DNA of 64,000 nucleotides from Thalassia testudinum (GCA_037157565.1 JAZHRO010000026.1:36454501-36518500), one strand, 5' to 3'; shown: positions 47,517 through 60,208, counted from the stretch's first letter. Notes: generated by a model from the letters alone, not told the origin. A program made the numbers and translations.

Positions 47517-48006
47517 ACCATTTATTATTTTCCATATCAACTTAAGATATGAATTGATAACATGCAAAATTAAGTGTAATAACATGCAAAATTTTTGTAT
47601 AACATGCATTTAAAAATGTTGCCTCAATGTTTTTCCTTTGCTAAAGCTTCTTAGAATAGAGTTCCTAATTTCATTTTTTGTGTTTGTGAATATTACTTTA
47701 TCTCAAATATCATGTGGTGATCATATATCAAACGCCTAGGCAGGCAACATTACTTTCAGATTCTAAATTGTTTAAATTCACTGATGGAAGATCTAATGGT
47801 GTTTGGACTGATTTAATGAAGAATTTGAAAGAGTTTGCAAGTGGTTTTTAAGTATAGTTTGATCCAACTTCCTCTTGCTATCCATAGTAAAGGATAGAGA
47901 TCAGACTAGGGTTTTAAGACTAGCGAAGGAACAAGATTTGAGAGCGATTTTTGATGAACTCACAAGTTTGAATGTTTGATCACATTGTTTTGAACCTTGT
48001 AAAGCA
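47517..48006 (+). other. Spacer between TNP2 and TNPA-like genes
   Basis: AT-rich, with repeated AACATGCAAAAT words (47561-47605). No gene seen. Confidence 0.5.
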
Positions 48007-49770
48007 ATGATGGCTACAGTTGGAGGAAGTAGGGCCAAAAGGACATTCTTGGTGCCAAATACCCAAGGTACGCCAGCTCTCCTCAATAAGACCAAGAACA
48101 TTGTAATTTCTATACTCTTCTTTTTTTCTGACTTTAGATTCTCATTTTGTCATCTGTCATGCTATTATTGCAGAGGCTACTACTGGTGTCGACATCGTCA
48201 TACATAGAGATGCACGGCAACAAAACATTGTTAGAGGTCAGATGAGAACTCATCCATCTTCAACATCACATACCAAGGTATGCACACATGTCGAGATGCC
48301 ACAGCCCATCCAGATGCCAACAACAATATCCACAGAACAAGACCCACCTCAAGAAAACATGAATTCTCTGATTCACCAAAGCAGCTCAGACAGCCAGCTG
48401 CATATGAACTTTAGAAACAGTCTAACAGTCGAGACAGAGAACTTGGGTAGCCAAGACATTGGGACAGTGTCCTCCTTCCCTTCCACACCCATAAACTATG
48501 AGCAGGCAAAAAACTATAACTTCTCATTCGTTTGCCCCAGAGGGCTACCACATGAAATTGATTAGAAAACAAAAAAAAACTCTTTGATTCTTTTGTTGTC
48601 TTGGACTTGAAATCAAACGACACCTATAATCAACATAAGCCACTTCTACAGATCTCTTGCCATTAGTTATGAGTAGTTCTTTGCTTTTTATCTTTGTATT
48701 GGTTTTTTTTGTTCCAAAAAATAAAAAATCCATTTAGTGGATTTAGTTAATAAAATGACATAGTTGTATAATCTCATAGTATATTTCTTACAAAGTTGTT
48801 CTCCATTTGAAATAACACATCATATTTTAATATGTTACAGCAAGACGTGTTAGAGGGCGCACTCAATGCAAGGATTTTCAGAATGCGAATCCGGGAGAAA
48901 GGATTAAAGTTGATATTTGTAATGGCGGTCAGGCAATGAATAAATCTGGCTTCATTAGTAGGCTCGGGTACCTTGTTCGTGCACACGTTCCATTTGCTTC
49001 GTTTGATTGGAGGAAGGTGGAGCAACGTTATAAGGATAATCTTTTGGGAGAGCTAGTGGTAATTAATTAATTTTTCATTTAAATTTATGTTTAGTTTGTA
49101 TATTACTAACATAATGTTTATTATGTAGGGGATTTTTTATTGGGGAAATTGCCCAATTGTGAAAGTAGCCATACTCAGAAGAGCAGTGAAGATGCATAAT
49201 AATTGGAGGCAAGAAATGAAAGAAAAGATAAAGATACATTTACATCTTCAACTATATAACTTTGAAAGTAATTACTAAGTCATTTTACATTTGAAAAATA
49301 GCATTATGATACACATGAAACATGAGAGGAGGCAGTGACTGATGTACCTGATGGCATCGATAAAGATCAATGGAGGACAGCATGTGAACATTGGACGATG
49401 CCGCAAGTGATGGTAAATTTTATAACCATCATTTATACATATATTCTATCCTTACAAATATTTAAATTTTATTGTGGTATTGATTAGGATCAATCGGAAA
49501 AGAATAAGGCAAATAGGGTCAAAGCTCCTGGTCCTACACATGTTCTGGGAAGAAAGAGTATAGATCAAATGAAACATGATTATGTGAGTTTATTAACTAA
49601 ACACATTTTCATATGATTAAGGATTATAATAACAAAGTTATCTTCTTTTTTCAGTCTAAAGTCACAATGGTGATACACTTGATCGGGTTGGGACATATGA
49701 ATATTCAAGAACTAAAGTTGCTTTAAATGGCTCTCAATCTTGGTGTCATTCGACATATCAACAAAATTAT
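48007..49770 (+). pseudogene. CACTA TNPA-like protein (Transposase_24 type), multi-exon
   Basis: Likely exons in the order seen in plant Ptta/En/Spm genes. The first (48007 on) is MMATVGGSRAKRTFLVPNTQ, and a second region (48176-48565) is polar and Gln/Ser rich. 48838-49057 encodes RGRTQCKDFQ, VDICNGGQAM and SFDWRKVEQRYKDNLLGEL. From 49129 comes FYWGNCPIVKVAILRRAVK. 49330-49411 encodes WEEAVTDVPDGIDKDQWRTA and CEHWTMPQVM. 49490-49582 encodes EKNKANRVKAPGPTHVLGRK. The last ends near 49770 before GTAAG. Several exon edges carry AG and GT signals. Such proteins bind subterminal repeats and help TNP2. The gene appears broken downstream, and a complete product is doubtful. Confidence 0.75.
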
Positions 49771-50375
49771 GTAAGTATTAACATTCAATCTACAGGTCCT
49801 AATTGATTTTTCATTTAATAATAGATGTCTGATACAATGCCTAAACATCCTCTCAGTCTCAAACACCTGGAAAAGGTCTAAGAATCTTCAAAAGACAATG
49901 TCTAAGAATCTTAGGATTCTGAATAGGTAGAGACCAAGGAAAGAAACTTCCTACAAAAGGTCATGTACACGATTAGCCTTTTTCAGTCCCAGCTGAGAGT
50001 AGAAAAATAGAAGCCCTTGGGGGCTAATAGATCTTGTGAGGAGGTACTAGTCAAGATGGGCTTCAGCCAAACCGGTTGTTTTTTTGAAAATCCCAACTGG
50101 TTGTTTTCTGAAAATCCTTATGTAATTAAAGTTGAGGAGCAAAACTCAGTGATTTTGGAGATGAATTCTAATAGTTTCAGAATCTAATTGCCCAAGTGAG
50201 AAGAACCAAATTCAAACACGGTAGCTCATATTAATTGAATTTGCTCAAGTTATTTATTTTAAGTTTAGAATTTTTTATCTTCATGGACTTACCAATAAGG
50301 AATTGATTTAAGTGCACATGAGGATTAAGTGATTAGCAAACTTTAGTTTAGAATTCTAGGTCTTTATACCCAACT
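49771..50375. other. Junction between CACTA and truncated Ty1 element
   Basis: No gene recognised. The 5' LTR, primer site and gag N-terminus expected for the following Ty1 element are missing, so one or more deletions or insertions lie here. Confidence 0.5.
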
Positions 50376-51660
50376 CAGTGGTGCATCAAAACAAAGACCA
50401 AAAAGGAGTGGCTGTGACACTGGATCAAAAGAAGATGGCAACCCATAATGCAAAAGCCATGGATGCAATCTTCTGTGGGCTTTCGAGAGCAAAATTCAAC
50501 CATGTTTCTGCTTGCAAGATATCCTACGAGATCTGGAACATCCTCGAAGTGACCCATGAAGGCACAACGAAGGCAAAGGAAACTAGAGTGAATTTACTAA
50601 CGCAAAATTACGAGCTTTTTAGGATGAAGAAAGGCGAGTCGATTAAGGAAATGTTCATGAGGTTTATGGACATCATAAACTCTCTAAGGAACCTAGATCA
50701 GGAGATCAAGAATGAAGCATTGGTGAGAAAGATACTTCGATCTCTCACCAGCGATTGGGAAACCAAGACCACAGTCATACAGGAGTCTAAAGATCTATCT
50801 ACCCTCAAATTAGACGATCTTATCGGAAGCTTGATGGTCTATGAAGTTCAACTTCAACACATGAAGGAGCATGAAGGCGAAGGAGTAAGGAAGAAAGCCA
50901 TAGCCCTTGAAGCCACTCAAGAATCTGAAGAAACTTCAAGTGGAGAAGAAGAGGAAGACATAACACTCCTATCCATAAAATTTAGAAAGTTTCTTAAGGA
51001 TAAGAAGAACTGGAGGAAGAAGAAACAAGGAAGAAACAACGATGCAATCGTCTGTTACAACTGCAAGAGAAAGGGACACCTCAAGAATGATTGTCCACTT
51101 CTCAGGAAGGAATCTGAAAAGAAGAACACTTCAGTAAAGATGGAAAGAAGAAAGCCTTTACTATAACTTGGGATGAGTTAGACTCAAGTTTAGAAGAAGA
51201 AGAAACATCAGGAGAAGAAGCTCTTCTCGGTTTGATGGCGCTAGAAGATCAGGTAACCTCCTTTACTCAAGATGAACTATTAGAAGCATTCTTTGAATTG
51301 CATGATATAGCTACATCATTAAAATTAGAAAACAAAAACCTAGTAAAGATACTAAACAAAGAGAAAGCACAAAAAGAAGCACTTGACAATCAAAACAAAG
51401 AGCTATCTGTTGAAATTACAACACTAAAATCTCAAATAAACCACTTAAAAATAGACATAGATAAATTGAAAGAGAACTCTATTGTTCTAATAAATAACCT
51501 AATTAAATTCACAAATGGAAGTAGAAATTTGCCCAAATTGTTAGGAACACAAACTCAAAGCACCACAAAGTTTGGGTTAGGCTATATACCAAAGAATAGC
51601 CATGAAGCATCTAGTTCCAATCAAAATAAAGAGATTGCCAAAATAGGCAATGAAAACTAA
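50376..51660 (+). pseudogene. Gag of SIRE/Maximus-like Ty1 element (5'-truncated)
   Basis: The open frame 50378-51166 starts inside Gag. The usual N-terminal DGTNY/W block is absent. It contains AMDAIFCGLSRAKFNHVS, YEIWNILEVTHEGT, LVRKILRSLTSDW, TTVIQESKDLSTLKLDDLIG and a CCHC zinc knuckle CYNCKRKGHLKNDC (51054-51095). A one-base frameshift near 51160 separates the downstream SIRE-type segment (TITWDELDSS, then a coiled-coil-like stretch 51232-51660). Gag forms the particle and the knuckle binds RNA. Dead because it is truncated. Confidence 0.9.
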
Positions 51661-53130
51661 CCACCATGGACCCAAGCAAAAATGGGTACCAAAAAGCATT
51701 TTGCAATCTTGTTTTGTAGGCTCAGTAGATTATAAGAAGTGGACTTTCCAACAAATCAATGAAACATTAAAGCCACTATACCAAACGAAGCCTCACAATC
51801 GCAAATCAATGACAGGAAAGAGAAGAAAGAAGATGGATTATGGACAACGGTTGTTCCAAGCACTTGACCGGCGAGGAAGACCTATTCCTACAACTCAACC
51901 TTCAGGAAGGTGGTACAGTTACATTCAGGAACAACCACAAGGGCCGTATTATTGGTATTGGCCAAATTGGTAATTCTTCTACCTCTATTGAAAATGTGCA
52001 CTTAGTTAAAGGTTTAAAACACAATCTCTTAAGTGTAAGCCAAATATGTGACAAGGTGAATAGAATTACGTTTACATCAAAAGGTTTTAAAATTCGTGAT
52101 GAAGAAACAAATCAAGTTATTCTTAAAGGAAATAGACACAAAGATATTTACACCATAAGCTTCGACAAATATGATAGTCTTGAATGTCTAGTCGTATCTG
52201 ATGAAGAAGCAACTCTTTGGCATAAAAGACTAGGTCATGTTCACATGGGAAACATTAGTAAACTTGTGAAACATGAACTTGTCAAAGGTCTGCCAATGAT
52301 CGACTTCAAGAAAAGCAAAGTCTGCGATTCTTGTCATGTCGACAAACAAACCAAAAACCCTTTTAAATCAAAAAGGATGGTTAGCACTTCTCAACCCCTG
52401 GAGCTACTTCACTTAGACTATTCGGATCAACCAAATCCGAAAGACTAGGCGAGTGCATATATTGTTTAGTCATAATTGACGACTTCTCTAGATTTACCTG
52501 GGTATCTTTCTTAAAGAGCAAGGACTTAACCTTAGATGCCTTTAGCAAACTAGTTAGAAGATTACAAAATGAAAAAGGATCAAAAGTAATTAGAATCAGA
52601 AGTTATCATGGTGGAGAATTTGAAAATGAATCTTTCTCGAATTTTTGTGAACAATATGGAATTAAACATGAGTTTGCCTTCCCTAGAGCTGCACTGCAAA
52701 ATGGTGTAACTGCTTGTTATATCCAAAATAGAACCCTAATCAAACCAATTCTAAAGAAGACACCCTTTGAACTCTATCATGGAAGAACGCCTAGAATTTC
52801 CTACTTCAAGATTTTCGGATGTCGATGTTTTATACTTAACACTAAAGATAATCTTGATAAGTTTGATGCAAAAAGTTTAGAAGGGATTTTCCTAGGTTAT
52901 TCAACCAGAAGTAAAGCCTATAGGGTCTTTAATAAGAAGAATTTTGTTGTTGAAGAAACCATGCATGTATCATTTGATGAAACATTAGTTCAACCTAAAT
53001 CATTTGATACAATAGATGATCCTTCAAACATTCTAGAAGATATTATTTCTAATGAACTACCCAAAGATATCTCATTTGTAAAAGATCATCCTAAAGAACT
53101 AGTAATAGGAGATTTAGCAAAAGGAGTTCA
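51661..53130 (+). pseudogene. Protease and integrase of SIRE-like Ty1 element
   Basis: After the linker KTNHHGPKQKWVPK, the protease site reads MDNGCSKHLTG (normally DSG). The integrase follows: LWHKRLGHVHMGNISKLV and KVCDSCHVDKQ (HHCC finger), a stop near 52447, VIIDDFSRFTWVSF (Asp), IRSYHGGEFENESF (usually SDHGGEF, so the second catalytic Asp is Tyr), and QNGV joined directly to TACYIQNR. The last join removes the ERKNRT segment with the catalytic Glu. C-terminal blocks FGCRCF and LEGIFLGYSTRSKAYRVFN are present. Integration activity would be lost. Confidence 0.88.
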
Positions 53131-54707
53131 GACCAAATCTTCCCTTAACACATTAGCATTTATAGCTTTTGTATCTCAATTAGAACCTAAAAACATTAAG
53201 GAAGCCTTCTTGGATAATTATTGGATTATTGCTATGGAAGATGAGCTAAACCAATTCAGGAAAAATCAAGTATTGGAACTTGTTCCAAAACCTGAGCAAC
53301 AAACTATTATTGGAACCAAGTGGATTTTTAGGAACAAACTTGATGAATCAGGACATGTAGTTAGAAATACAGCTAGACTTGTGGCTCAAGGATATAATCA
53401 AGAGGAAGGAATAGATTTTGATGAAACATATGCACCTGTTGCCTGACTTGAATCTATTAGAATGTTGCTAGCTTTTGTAGCCCATATGGAATTCAAGCTT
53501 TTCCAAATGGATGTCAAAAGTGTCTTTTTAGATGGATTCATTAAGGAGGAAGTCTTTATTAAACGATCTCTAGGATTTGAAGATCCAAATCAACCAGAAC
53601 ACGTATACAAATTAAACAAAGCATTATATGGATTAAAACAAGCTCCATGAGCCTGGTATGAAAGATTAAAAACATACTTAGTTGACAATGAGTTTAAAAT
53701 TGGTCAAATCGATCCAACTTTATTTACAAAAAGAAAACAAAATGACCTCCTAATAATTCAAATATATGTAGATGATATTATTTTCGGTGCTACTAATGAT
53801 CTACTTTGTCGAGAATTTGCAAAGGTTATGCAGGATCAATTTGAGATGAGTATGATGGGAGAACTTAAGTTCTTCCTAGGTCTTCAGATTGATCAACTAT
53901 CCTCTAGAATCTTCATATCTCAAACAAAATGCACAGCAGAGATATTGAAGAAATTCTCAATGGACAAAGTCAAAGGTAAAGAAACACCGATGGTAGCTTC
54001 TACCCAATTAAAAACTGATGACACAGGTAAGTCAGTAGATCAAAAACTTGTATAGGAGAATGATAGGATCTCTATTATACTTAACTGCAGGTAGACCTGA
54101 CATTCTATTTTGCACTTGTTTATGTGCTTGTTTTCAAGTAAACCCTAAGGAATCACATCTAAATGTTATTAAAAGAATCCCTAGATATCTAAACAACACA
54201 CAAGACTTAGGACTCTTCTATCCAAAGTCAGACACATTGGAATTATATTCCTTTTATGATGCTGACTATGAGGGTAGCTTTATAGACCGAAAGAGTACTA
54301 GTGGAACTTGTCAATTTCTCGAAAATTCCCTAGTTTCTTGGTTCTCTAGAAAACAAAAGACTGTATCTCTATCCACAGCTGAAGCAGAATATGTAGCAGC
54401 ATCTTTAGCATGTTCACAACTATTGTGGATGAAACAGACTTTAAAAGACTTTGAATTAACTTTTAAAAATAACAAAATCTTGTGTGACAACACCAGTGCC
54501 ATCAACTTATCCAAGAATCTAGTACAACACTCTAGGACTAAACATATTGATATTAGACATCACTTTCTTGGAGATTATGCCTTAAAAGGGGATATCAACT
54601 TAGAATTTATTAACACAGAAAAATAGCTAGCCGATATATTAACAAAACCTTTATCGAAAGATAGGTTTAATCAAATTTGCCATTCACTAGGACCTTTTTC
54701 AGAATAG
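53131..54707 (+). pseudogene. Reverse transcriptase and RNase H of SIRE-like Ty1 element
   Basis: RT blocks in order: AMEDELNQFRKNQVLELVPK, IIGTKWIFRNKLDE, LVAQGYNQEEGIDFDETYAP, FQMDVKSVFLDGFIKEEVF, NKALYGLKQAP, IQIYVDDIIFGAT (YVDD box) and GELKFFLGLQI. RNase H follows: YDADYEGSFIDRKSTSG, LSTAEAEYVAASLACSQLLW and LCDNTSAINLSKN, ending with LADILTKPL and a stop at 54705. Three in-frame stops (53444-53446, 53648-53650 and about 54625) replace residues conserved as Arg, Arg and a sense codon. A small frame change lies near 54050. Catalytic residues are otherwise kept. Confidence 0.93.
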
Positions 54708-55217
54708 ATTAAATGCCTTTTTGCATGGTTTTATCTTTAGAGTGCACTAAACCAGATTGTGTGTGATTTAGGGTGCTTAAGTTACCGAGTCCCGTAAACC
54801 AGAGGTTAGTTAATGGGGACGAATACTCCCTAAGCCTAAGACCTAATACATAAGCTTTGCATTTTCCCTAATCTCTTGAGGATTAATCCAGATCTTGACA
54901 AGTACGTGAATGTTTAAATCCAATACAGATCCAAGTGGCCTAAGGTCGGTATTCGCCGCTAATCCCTTAAGTTTTAGCCTTTCAGGTCTTAGTTCATCAT
55001 TCGATCCAACCTAGAAGGTGGGTAGGTTCCAAATTGTTTCTAAGGGAATCAATTTTCTTTTTCCTTTGTGCTCCTTTCTTTTCACTTCAATTTTCTTTCC
55101 TTCTTTTCAAAAATGGCTCTTCTTTTTCCTCAACCTCCTTTTTTTTTTGGAATATGTAATTTTTTTGATGAAACCATTTCTTGTGAAGTGATTCTCACAA
55201 TGTTTTTCACTTTAATA
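54708..55217 (+). other. 3' non-coding tail of the Ty1 element
   Basis: No env-like ORF of the sort found in some SIRE elements, and no LTR. Pyrimidine-rich from 55055 to 55150. The 3' LTR appears deleted. Confidence 0.5.
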
Positions 55218-55403
55218 CCCCCATGCCTATGATTTGCAATGTCCTCATTATAAATTAGGTGGGTTCAAATTCAGCTTAGATCATACATTAGAACAGGTGG
55301 GTGGATGGGTTAGGGTGACTGTGCAGACGATTTCAAGCTCTGGTACGAGTACCAGAGGTGGAGTCGGTTGTTCTAATGGATGAACCCTAAAGTGCAATAT
55401 GAG
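55218..55403 (-). repeat. Fragment of a Tat-like 3' region
   Basis: CCCCCATGCCTATGATTTGCAATGTCCTCATT resembles in reverse complement the ...AATGAGGACATTGCAT...GGCATGGGGG block after the coding part of family A (compare 58388-58420; 36213-36246). It ends at the possible duplication ATGAG (55399-55403) of the A-na array. Confidence 0.5.
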
Positions 55404-57188
55404 TGTTGAACGCGTACGAACCTATGCTAACGAGATTGGTTTTGGAAAACCTGTCGTTGTAGTTCGAAAGCGAAGAATTCGTGTTCAACAAATAAAATTT
55501 ATACCGAAATTAAAATTCCGGGTCGAACACAGGGAGGCAGACGTTTGATTTAAAAACTACGCGTTTCTTTTTATTTGTTACAGAATAATTCAATTTAGAA
55601 CCATCTAATTATTTACAATAAATAGAAGAGAGAGAGAGAGTAAGAGAGAAAGAGAATATTACATAGAGAAATCAAAATGAGATGTAGAATAAACAAGGAA
55701 TTTTTGTATTGAAGAGATTGTTCATTACAACTAGAAAGCATAAAACAATTACTCTAGAAAGTGATAAATTTACTCTAGAAAGAATTAAAAGAATGGAGAG
55801 AGAAATGTCCTCCTCGACGATTGCTTGGAGGACGAGTAGATTAATCTAGAAAGCAGTAAATCTATACTAGAAAGCGGTAAAAAGAATAGGGAGAGAGAAA
55901 TCCTCCTCGACGGTTGCTTGGAGGACGAGCCGGACGGGACGACGCCTGGACGAAGGAGAACGAAGCGGGACGAAGGAGGACGAATCAGAAGAACGGGAAC
56001 GAAGTAGCACGTCGTCGTCGTCGCGGGATCCACTTCCGAAGGGGAACAAAAATTGGACTTTATCTCGCGAGAAGCATCCCGGGTGCGGGACAAGCTTCTC
56101 TTGAGCTTTGGAGGGGTAGAGAGGAGAAAGAAGCGATGAGAATTTTGTATGGAGGGGGTCTCCTTTTATAGTTGTAAGGAGTGGGGGCAAAATAGACATT
56201 ACATCTTCAAAATAATAAATAAGGGGTCTTTAGTGACGGATAAATCCGTCACTAAAGCCCCGACGTGGCCGTCGCCGCCGCGCCCACGCGCGCCCGCTCG
56301 GCTGCCCGCGTGCGTAACGCCTACGCACGTCCGCGAAGTCTCAGCTGTCCGATCGCGAGATCGAACGGCTTAAAATCGCGCCTTCACCGCTGCCGCTCGC
56401 CCGCCTGTGCGTGCGATCGCGCGTTCACGCGCGCGTCCAATCGCGCGTCGGCGCTATCGGGCGCGCGCGGCCGTTGGATCGCGATCGTGTGGTCGATTGG
56501 AGGCGCGCCACCGCTCCAATTTCTGCGGGGCGCGGCTCGAACGCGCGTCCCTGCATCTCGTTAGAGCCTCGACCGCTGCGCTGCGGTCGCGTTTGTGTCG
56601 AGCGCTTGACTTCAGCGCGGGCGCGTCGCAGCCGTTGGATCGAGATCCAACGGCGCAGAGGAGACGGGTGCGCGGTCTTCACAAGATGCAAGCGGCCGTT
56701 TAGGCGGCTGAGATGGCGCCACGTGACGTCATCTTGGCCGTCCATCTTCTGGAAGTTGTAGATGGTGCCACGGATGTCGGATTGACTCGATTTTTGTGTC
56801 GTTGGGCTGCGACCGTCAATCCGAATTCATCCGTGCGGTCGGATTTGTCATCTGAAGTGCAGATTTACACCATCCTGGCCCTTGATCTTCTAGGGTTCCC
56901 TGGTCTCTATCTGATGCTACGGATGCCTGATTAGGGCGATCTTGGAGTCGTTGAACTCCAATCGTCGCCCTGATCACATCCATTCAGTTGGATCTTTGAT
57001 CCGAGGCCCCGATAAAATGTTTGCCCTGTCCAAGCACATAAAAGGAGACAATTAACCTCCATTTTATTCAAACTACTCTAAATGCAAGATGATGCATGTT
57101 ATGCAATATTTATATCATGAAATGCAGTCCTATGCTTAAGAACATGCATAAATAGACATTTTAAGTAGTGTAAATGTGTTTACATCAT
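55404..57188 (-). repeat. 3' LTR of A-na2 (1,785 bp)
   Basis: Plus-strand TGTTGAACGC...TTACATCA. Contains the U3 palindromes (56228-56257, 56341-56371, 56629-56654), the G-box region GGCGCCACGTGACGTC (56714-56729) and a minus-strand TATA (56162-56170). Confidence 0.95.
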
Positions 57189-57201
57189 ACCCCCATGCCT
57201 A
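57189..57201 (-). other. Polypurine tract of A-na2
   Basis: Minus-strand AGGCATGGGGGTA abutting the LTR start TGATGTAAAC. Confidence 0.9.
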
Positions 57202-58399
57202 TCTTTTGCTAGTCCCTAGCAAAAACTATATGCTATTTATAAAAGAATTAGGTTAGATTATTTGGACCTGAGTTATTTTCAATTATTAAGAAATTTTCTA
57301 CTTAGGAACTGAACTTTCAAAGACACAACAGTGCCCGGGTATCAGCCAAAATGGGGACCGCCTCAAGCCCTCGCCTTATTCAAAGAAAATTTTCTTTTTC
57401 TCTTTCTAATTTTTTTTTTTTGGATTTTCACATTTTAGGGTTCAAGAGTGGCTTTCTACGACCATTCAACTCACCCAAGATTTGATGAGAACCCTAAATT
57501 TTAAGCATCTTATTGTGATTGTGATAGACTCGTTGACCGGCAATTAGAACGGACTTCGGATTTCTACGCCTCTAGGTGACCTCAAAAAGAATTCTGCCTA
57601 AAGGTGTATCTTTACAACCGATAGCTTTCTCCCTACTTTTATTTTTTAACGGGGTCAACACAAGGGTAAATCCAGTGTATATCTCCCCGGTTTATTCTAC
57701 TTCTCCGCTTCTTCCTAAGTGTTTTGGGAATTTTTAGTGCATTTTCTGAGCTGGGTTCTGGATAACCGGTCGATGAGCAGTTACCACCGACAACTTGCCA
57801 GCCATACTCGTGCGGCGAAGTGTGGCTTATTTCTTTTTGTTCTTTTCTCCTTTTTGATTTTTTTTTTTTTAAGTAGGTGGCTTCCCTGATCTAAGATTTA
57901 CCTAAAGGCAGCAAAAAGAGAAAGGTCCAGTGACTGGGCTCTGGACAACCTACCTATGGGCTGTTACCCACGATAACTTGCCAGCCATATCACCCTAGAA
58001 GGTTCATTAGCTACCCAATTTCCGTTAGAATCACCGAATAACGAGTCAGTGCAAAGAAAGTGTGTAGATGCTTAAAACTCAAAATTCCCTCAAATCAGAG
58101 GGCGGGTTAATAAGTCGTGTACTTATCACCCAAACTTATTTATTCTAATTATAATAGAATTAAGATGGCGAGGACTCAAAGACAAATCCACATTTTAGTG
58201 GATACACAGGCTAATTAAGTCCAAAGACCTGACGGGTCTTTGTGTTCAGATCCTAATGTAGTATTTCCTAATATTGCAAATTTTCTTAAACCCAAATTCT
58301 CTTTCCTAATTCCGAATTTTTTTTTTTATAAAAGAAAATAAACAAATCTACGGAGCTGACGAATGAATTCAGAGATAAATATCCACCCCCCATGCCTAT
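57202..58399 (-). other. 3' region of A-na2
   Basis: Non-coding and shared with the other copies. Two related ~60-bp blocks (about 57750-57812 and 57935-57992) and a GATAAGT/ACTTATC-like hairpin (58110-58128). Confidence 0.75.
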
Positions 58400-60208
58400 C
58401 TAATGCAATGTCCTCATTGTATTAAAAAGACATAAAACAGAGTGGAAAAGCGTAGAAAGCACCTGAATTGCGTGAATGTCATGTCTGCTCCTAGATGAAA
58501 TCGAAAAAAGAACTGTATAAGTGCTGAGTTTAGTGCCTTCAGCTAGGCGCACTATACAAAGAAAAGAAATGAAGAATTCACAAGTGCAGGTCAGAATTAA
58601 TATAAATAGAAGAATCCTCTGACCTATCAACAGCAGTCCACAGATGTGGACCAGATTGTGGTGCAGACCCATCCCCCATAATCGAGAATATCTTAGGTTC
58701 TGGATAAAAATTACCCAAAACCTAAAATCAGAATGCAAGCGGGGTCGGGCCTGCGATTTATGAGGATGCAACCCAAGGCCAAAATGTCGGGTTACAGAGA
58801 ATTGAAGCTCAAAAGGATAATCGTTGAATGTGTGCTTGAGTTGAACATCCTCGAAACAAATGTCGTAAGGGTTCTGATTTGATGGTTTCAGCTTAAAAGG
58901 AACCCTTCGACTCAATCTTCCATTTCCTCCAAAATTAACTTCCCAAATCAGAACTTCCCCGCTCCTATCCTCCTCATTCAGCATATCAAATTCCAGGACC
59001 TCTTGTACATTTATCACCCCGTCTGAAATCTCCAAGTCTAAATGATGTGGCAGAATCAAAATTGACTTGGGTCTAATTATCTCAGAATTAGAATCATCAA
59101 TAAGCTCAACAGGGTGTAACTGATAATCAGGGCATTGAATTTATTCTTCCAGAAAATGCGATTCTGGATCCGTAATGTGTGCCCTAATAAGATCAGTTTC
59201 CTTAGTTATTGGGCTATTAAATGATCTATCAGATTCCTCAGGCCCAATTGTCTCACAGAAATCGTGTTCAGAAAACTCGCGTGAGACTTCGCAACTTGAA
59301 TCTTCACCATCAGGATCCATATCAATGTATGTCCCAAAATCAGTTATCACTTTCTGTTCCAAGGAGACATATGTTTCCTCGTAACCCGGCTTAGGGATCT
59401 CAGGTGAAGAAATCAAATCATCCTTAATTGGTTGCTTTAATTCAATCTGGTCAGCCTTATAACACTTGTCCCCCCCAACAGGTGCCTGAGTGGGTTCTGT
59501 CATTGGCTTTCCTGAAGAGAGTTCATCCTGCGAATTATTCCAAGATTGAATCAAAGCAACCACGAATCTCATCCTCAATTTCGCTAATTTCCCAAGTAGA
59601 AACTCACCCGGGTTCTTATCCTTAACATCCTGGAGCCAATCCAACAAAGACTTGTTTAAATCATCAATCATTTCAATCATGGGCTCCAATCTCTCAATGC
59701 AAGGTATTGGCTGAACTTCTAAAGATTGAATGATATTCCTCAAGTTAGCCAGAACCTTATCTTGAACCTGATTAACCTGAACCAAATGAGTTGGTTCAGG
59801 GTTGGGCGGGTTTGACATCAATGTAGAGGAATTAACGAATTGAGATTCGTTATACCCATCCTGATAATAGGTCATTTCAGATTGTTCAAAAGATGGTGAT
59901 GACCTAAAGGCAGTGAAATCAGAGGATGGGTAAGGATCAGTGTATCCTTCTTGATTGTAGATCGTATTAGGTTGTTCATGAAAGGAGGACGATCTATAAT
60001 CGATGTAACTCTGAGAAGGATAGAAATCAGAATCAAAGTGTTCAGGGTTAGACCCTAAACACGGGGGTCCGGAATTGTATCCCCAATCCGAATTATCCCA
60101 ACTAACTGATGGTCGATTACAATACGAGTTGGGATAATCGTCATGTTGAGGATAATTTACAACAGGAGGGAAAGAGCGGGAATGCATGAAATATGTGGAA
60201 GGATTCAT
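58400..60208 (-). pseudogene. Unrecognised A-na ORF, copy 2 (nearly intact)
   Basis: From ATG 60208 (MNPSTYFMHSRSFPPVV) the frame is open to a single TAA at about 59141-59143 (Ser in copy 1), then open again to 58400. That gives roughly 600 codons with one stop. Domains as in copy 1: a Tyr/Ser/Asp-rich N-terminus, a helical middle (VQDKVLANLRN, IEMIDDLNKSLLDWLQD), a Pro/Glu-rich linker with the string PGYEETYVSLEQK, an acidic part SREFSEHDFCETIGPEESD, then RRVPFKLKPSNQNPYDICFE. In copy 1 a stop follows FSVT, but copies 2 and 3 read on into a hydrophobic stretch (about 58550-58640). No known retroelement motif. Being held at this length in three copies suggests real coding in the recent past. 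Confidence 0.75.

Noticed and set aside
58500..58680. Env-like transmembrane protein at the C-terminus of the A-na ORF
   Set aside because: The hydrophobic stretch is read only in copies lacking the stop after FSVT and overlaps T-rich 3' sequence shared with the non-coding region after pol. Evidence for a membrane protein is too weak.
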